A stretch of DNA of 10,933 nucleotides from Pavlovales sp. CCMP2436 (Eukaryota; Haptophyta; Pavlovophyceae; Pavlovales). Location: positions 85,396 to 96,328 of the forward strand of contig MU631832.1 of NCBI GenBank assembly GCA_026770615.1, given 5' to 3'. The notes below the pieces were generated by a model. It did not search any database and was not told where the DNA came from. It saw only the letters and a program-made list of their open reading frames with translations. Every line of letters begins with the position of its first letter. Positions within the stretch are counted from its first letter, which is position 1. Both the position numbers and the translations under genes were made by a program. This document shows positions 7,597 through 10,933 of this stretch, piece after piece.

Positions 7597-7627
7597 ACCG
7601 CCAGCCCGAACCCCCTACATTAATATA
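7597..7627. repeat. 31-bp segment shared with the LINE
   Basis: The 31 bases containing CAGCCCGAACCCCC and CTACATTAATATA match 3546-3577 in the LINE with one C fewer and one substitution. The LINE copy lies exactly where its reading frame breaks. The segment is either a LINE scrap here or a short insertion at both sites. Confidence 0.85.
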
Positions 7628-7747
7628 ACTACTCCCTTGATATAACAAAACATGGGAAGTTTTAAAAGTCCGTAACGGCGATCGAGCGCGGAGGCTGCTC
7701 CTTGCGCGGAAGAGGAAGCACGAAGGCGGCCGACCTTCACCTGCAGG

Positions 7748-10103
7748 ATGGTCTACACCCAGACCCCCGGGGGCGGGTACGCAGCTGACCGCATGCCGCT
7801 TACGCTGCAGTCGCTGCGTGCGCCCGCGCTGCCGCAGTCCGCCAAGAAGGTATAAAATTAGAATGACGTGCGCTGTGTGCGCAGCTCGCCGAGCCTGCCC
7901 CTTTCCACGGGGGCAGCTGCTATCTCTTTCCCCCGGCCACGACTCCCAACGAGGTGTCTATAGCCGGCCAGACAGGGTGACTCCATAATCCTCCCTTGCC
8001 TCCAGGGGCCGGTCCTGCTCCAGGAGGAGCTGCAGGCTGCGGGCGTTGACTACACCAAGCCGCAGAAATCACAACTGGTACGGGGGGGATGGATAGGGGG
8101 GGGGTGGATAGGAGGGGGATGGAAAGGGGAAGGGGGGTGGATAGGGGGGTTAAGGGGGGGGGATGTTGACTACACCCAGCCGCATAAATCGCAACTGGTA
8201 CGCGCTTCTGGCTGGGCTTGGCCGCTGCGTGCCGGAGGGTTAGGGTTAGGGTTAGGAGGGGAGAGCGGCTGCGCGTTTAGCAGGGAGGCCGCACGCGCTG
8301 CCGCTCTCGCCACCGCCATCGCCTCTGTTATGTTATGTTATGATGCCACTTCTACCGCCTGGGGCGCAGTCTCTGCGTCCAGGTGGCCCCGGGTGTCAGC
8401 GTCTGAGCGTCAATCTGCTGAGCTTTAGCGTCACCTTGCAGTGATACCAAAGCGCAGACAGAGCTCCGAAGCAGGCGATTCTGCGTGGGTGTAAAGCACC
8501 AGCCCGCACTGCTGAGCGAACTGCCAGGGTGAGCCTGAGCAGGCAATGGTAGCAGGTCGCATGCTGTGGGAGCGGGCAGTAGGAGCGGGCAGTGGGAGCT
8601 GACAATTGGATGGCTGGCAGTGGAAACAGGCAGCGGGATCGTCCTGGCCCCACTCAGTATATTCAGTTAAGAGGATGATGATTGAGTCACCCTGTCCGGC
8701 CGGCTAGAGACCCCTCGTTGGGAATCGTGGCCGGGGAAAGGAGATAGCAGCCGCCCCCGTGAAAAGGGGCTGGTTCGGCGAGCTGCGCACACAGCGCACG
8801 TCATTCTAGTTTCATAACTACCTGCCGTCCTCTCTTACCCGCCCCGCAACCGCCTACCCAAAGGATACTAAAGCACTTTTGCACCCCTACCGCGCGTCCC
8901 GCGCAGGGCTTCGAGGCGCGCCTTCCGCTGAGCTGGTTTGACGACGCTGACTTTGAGACGAAGCAGCCGCATGAGTGGGTGGCGTGCTGCCGGAAAGCCA
9001 ACCGTAGGGCAGATGGGTTCGCACTCGTGCTCGACGACAGCGGACGGTAATCGCCATGCGGATTCAAATTTACATTCACTAATTCAGTGCTCTATAACAA
9101 ATTTTTAGTAAGCGACTGCGTCCATGTTTATTTGATACGCTTGTTATAAAGTTGGCGAATGTGTGCTGGGGCTGGGGCATTGTGTGTGTGGAGGGGGGGG
9201 GTGGGGGAGGGAGGGGGGGGTTTATACGCCATGACCTAAACTCTGACTCCAGCACCTCAGTTGAGATACGATGGTGTTGTTAGAGAAACGGGCCAGTCCC
9301 GTAGGCAGACTGGCCGTCTCTTTGCTTGCTTGGCGAGGCAGTTGCACTGGACTCCCGGAGACCCGTCCAGATCCGATGGGGTAGCTCAATAGGAGATACG
9401 ATGGAGTCAAGGAAGGGCGTTGGGTGCCTCAGCCATAAAGGCCTCTTTGCGACTGCCCTTGTTCGGAAGTTGCCAGGATTCGGCCCAGTCCGGATCCGAA
9501 TGAGTCTGCTGTCACGAGTTGTTGCACAAAATCGTACTCGCCCTATTGCTGTATCGCCTGATTGTCTGCTGCCCTCTGACTATCCGCTGACGCAGGGGTA
9601 TAACAAGGGGTCGCAAATTGCTTCCTCACCTGTTTTCATTTGCTTCAATGTGTATACGAGAGCACACATGGCACGATTTAAAAAGAAATATTTAAAAAAA
9701 ATCGAATTATTTTCTTGCCCGATCCCTGTTCACCACAGGGGCACTAAGACAGTGAGGTCTAAATTGAATAAATTTCAAAGAATTATTGAATAATTCAATT
9801 GGATGTAATTTTATTCAGGGGTGAACCAGCCACACAGAGTTAAGTCACTTTACACGTCAAACTGATTAAATGATTTTGATATCGCCCGATCCTTGGTCAC
9901 CGCAGGGGCACTTGGCGGTATTCCTTATTTATTATTTATATTCATGATGTATTATTTATTGATATGTGATTTATGCTTTATTTATTTATGATTTATTCTT
10001 GTCTATCGCAGGGGCACGTGGCGATATATGAAAGTGCATAAATTCTCGACCGACGCCGGCAAGTACCTCGTCAGCTCCATGGATGCCATGGGCTCTATGC
10101 TAG
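7748..10103 (+). CDS. Split gene resembling the N-terminal region of an axonemal dynein heavy chain
   Basis: Four exons join in phase: 7748-7849, 8006-8077, 8907-9046 and 10012-10103. Donors are GTATAA (7850), GTACGG (8078), GTAATC (9047) and GTGCGT (10104). Acceptors are CTCCAG (to 8005), GCGCAG (to 8906) and ATCGCAG (to 10011). The protein begins MVYTQTPGGGYAADRMPLTL, continues with GPVLLQEELQAAGVDYTKPQ, then GFEARLPLSWFDDADFETKQ and PHEWVACC, and then GRGTWRYMKVHKFSTDAGKY. The pattern L-P-L-x-x-F-D-x-x-x-F-E-x-x-x-P-x-x-W, followed by W-x-x-V-x-x-F and K-Y-L-V, resembles the linker-proximal N-terminal part of inner-arm dynein heavy chains. Such proteins drive flagellar beating. The ATG is preceded by CCTGCAG, so the first exon could be internal, and the gene must continue to the right. 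No motor domain is visible. It may be a gene fragment captured by a repeat unit. The exon model is well supported by phase; the family is tentative. Confidence 0.6.
7850..7999 (-). repeat. Dispersed repeat copy 2 (antisense), forming nearly all of intron 1
   Basis: It is about 90% identical by eye to 8671-8818 in reverse orientation. Intron 1 is 7850-8005, 156 nt, so all but about six bases are repeat. The GT of the splice donor coincides with the repeat's outer end, and only CCTCCAG-type acceptor sequence lies outside it. On the repeat's sense strand a short hairpin (TGCGC-ACA-GCGCA type) precedes CTAA, which recalls a Helitron 3' end, but homology between copies runs on past that point. Confidence 0.85.
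8045..8202 (+). repeat. 120-bp tandem duplication of the exon 2 donor edge
   Basis: Positions 8045-8082, the last 33 coding bases of exon 2 plus GTACG, recur at 8165-8202 with three substitutions, exactly 120 bp downstream. The copy encodes VDYTQPHKSQL against VDYTKPQKSQL and keeps a usable GTACGC donor in the same phase. Confidence 0.9.
8082..8162 (+). repeat. G-rich tract between the duplicated exon edges
   Basis: Runs of five to nine G are separated by short GGATA, GGATGG and AAGG units. It resembles an imperfect GGGGGTGGATA minisatellite and could form G-quadruplexes in DNA or RNA. Confidence 0.85.
8236..8256. repeat. Interstitial telomere-like block in intron 2
   Basis: About three and a half GGGTTA units lie within intron 2, in the sense orientation of the gene. 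A short (TGTTA)3 tract follows at 8326-8340. Confidence 0.95.
8550..8640. repeat. Imperfect GGGAGCGGGCAGT repeats in intron 2
   Basis: GTGGGAGCGGGCAGT, then AGGAGCGGGCAGT, then more diverged TGGCAGTGG and CAGGCAGCGGG follow one another, a decayed minisatellite of about 13-18 bp. The remainder of intron 2 from 8341 to 8549 shows nothing I recognise. Confidence 0.55.
8671..8818 (+). repeat. Dispersed repeat copy 3 (sense), in intron 2
   Basis: It begins GAGGATGATGATTGAGTC and ends past CATTCTAG. It matches the reverse complement of 7850-7999 along its whole length. With copy 2 it forms a long inverted repeat about 670 bp apart that could pair in the pre-mRNA across exon 2. Confidence 0.9.
9440..9546. 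repeat. Direct repeat of about 100 bp, copy in intron 3
   Basis: It matches 10158-10255 with scattered differences; the best-conserved part includes TCTGCTGTCACGAGTTGTTG and CTCGCCCTAT. It has no evident terminal repeats or coding sequence. The rest of intron 3 (9047-10011) has a G-rich tract near 9190-9220 and AT-rich sequence. Confidence 0.9.
9717..10027 (+). repeat. Three copies of the exon 4 acceptor edge
   Basis: The acceptor and exon start at 10001-10027 have two upstream relatives, 9717-9746 and 9883-9921. All contain CAGGGGCAC. The middle copy keeps GGCACTTGGCGGTAT, which encodes the same G-T-W-R-Y as the true exon with two synonymous changes. The first two copies share GCCCGATCC before the acceptor. 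Confidence 0.85.
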
Positions 10104-10157
10104 GTGCGTGACAATATATATACACTAATTCGCCACTAATTTGCTAATCCTATGAGG

Positions 10158-10255
10158 CTTGAAACTGCTTTTGTTTGGCAGTTGCCCGGATTCGGCCCGG
10201 TCCGGATCCGAAGTAGTCTGCTGTCACGAGTTGTTGCACAAACGTTCTCGCCCTA
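10158..10255. repeat. Direct repeat of about 100 bp, copy downstream of exon 4
   Basis: This is the second copy of the repeat at 9440-9546, on the same strand about 712 bp away. The two copies bracket exon 4. The following 10256-10427 shows no exon I can support. Confidence 0.9.
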
Positions 10256-10427
10256 TACTGTGTAAGTTTCTAGTTAAAACGTCCGTCCCCGGGAGGGTCG
10301 CACTTTTCCTGAGCGCTGAAAAAACACTAAGATCCGGGGATCCACCCTGGGCACACGGATACCATCCCCACCGCTTAAAGTCTGATCAGACACACGACAA
10401 TACTACGTATACATATATATATTACTA

Positions 10428-10484
10428 ATAGGGATTCAAGCTGGCGTCTGACTGTTCTGAATGTTGTGCTGGTCTAAGCGCTGC
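10428..10484. repeat. 57-bp inverted repeat, right arm
   Basis: It pairs with 7409-7465 with a single mismatch. Immediately outside it (10485-10578) the sequence is GC-rich with no confirmed exon. Confidence 0.95.
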
Positions 10485-10578
10485 GTCGCCCATTGCCTGC
10501 TGCGTGCCTTAGTCGGCTGCGCTGGCTTGGGCGCCACCGCGCGTGCCGATGGATCTCCGGTAGTGTGCCTGGGCAAGG

Positions 10579-10583
10579 GCGTA

Positions 10584-10619
<36 letters not shown>

Positions 10620-10683
10620 CATATATATATAAATATATATATATATGTATACGTATATATATGTATACACATATATATAATAT
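10579..10683. repeat. (AT)n microsatellite with AC/GT interruptions
   Basis: Alternating TA runs, broken by ACAT, GTAT and ACGT interruptions, fill about 100 bp. Confidence 0.95.
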
Positions 10684-10717
10684 AATTTTTAAAGCCGACT
10701 GTAATTCGCAACCCATT

Positions 10718-10861
10718 GTACCCGCTTAGCGCGTCCCCTCCGAACCCGCTTCGCGCGTCCCCTCCGAACCCGCCCTGCGCGTCCCCTCTGAACCCGCCTA
10801 GCGCGCCCCCTCTGTACCTGCCCTTCGCGTCCCCTCTAAACCCGCCCTTCGCGTCCTCCTT
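10718..10861. repeat. 24-bp minisatellite, six units
   Basis: Six consecutive 24-bp units start at 10718, 10742, 10766, 10790, 10814 and 10838, with the consensus GAACCCGCNNNGCGCGTCCC followed by CTCT or CTCC. A decayed seventh follows. The length is eight codons, but units one and four hold TAG in the frame that gives E-P-A-x-R-V-P-S repeats, so it is probably not translated. Confidence 0.92.
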
Positions 10862-10933
10862 GTACCCCCCTCTCCACCCGTGTCCCGAACGAAGAACCCT
10901 TTGCTTTGTTTCAAGTGTGCTGCTGCGTTTAAA

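Noticed and set aside
10501..10559. A fifth exon after GTGCCTTAG
   Set aside because: The phase can be made to fit, but the 16-codon product (Gly/Ala-rich) shows no likeness to the preceding protein, and the acceptor is weak.
10461..10729. Open frames through the (AT)n tract on both strands
   Set aside because: The Ile/Tyr-repeat proteins are products of the microsatellite only.

Overview
The window is nuclear DNA from a eukaryote. Its genes are split by GT-AG introns, it carries decayed retrotransposon and DNA-transposon sequence, and it holds microsatellites, minisatellites and short TTAGGG-type blocks inside introns. One split gene (7748-10103) resembles the N-terminal region of an axonemal dynein heavy chain, which would imply a flagellated or ciliated organism. 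The mix of short introns, G-rich tracts and LINEs fits a microalga or similar protist, but I cannot name a species.

Layout. At 1-853 (+) lies the 3' part of a PIF/Harbinger DDE transposase, broken by a 126-nt intron-like insert directly after its catalytic Glu. It converges on a two-exon gene of unknown function at 1058-2660 (-). Between them sits a perfect 32-bp palindrome. Upstream of the minus-strand gene, at about 2723-2868, are Harbinger-like terminal motifs. The two convergent genes may therefore belong to one Harbinger element whose left end lies outside the window. From 2878 to 2985 there is a G-rich repeat that recurs at 6529-6618, with a 5'-truncated, decayed non-LTR retrotransposon (about 3139-6165, +) between the copies. 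The retrotransposon carries the end of a reverse transcriptase, an RNase H-like domain, a C2HC zinc motif and, at its C-terminal end, an OTU-type cysteine protease domain. It is followed by the first of three copies of a dispersed repeat of about 120-150 bp (6192-6309).

From 6310 to 7408 I recognise no gene. From 7409 to 10484 comes a 3-kb unit bounded by a 57-bp inverted repeat (56 of 57 bases identical). Inside it lie four spliced, phase-compatible exons of the dynein-like gene. Intron 1 is almost entirely one antisense copy of the dispersed repeat, and intron 2 holds a sense copy. The donor edge of exon 2 is duplicated 120 bp downstream, and the acceptor edge of exon 4 has two upstream copies, so both edges have decoy splice sites. 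The last 450 bp are an (AT)n tract and a 24-bp minisatellite.

The clearest themes are repeat-driven intron formation or growth in one gene, and an OTU protease fused into a LINE. The exons, phases and domain readings come from reading the sequence by eye; no homology search was run.
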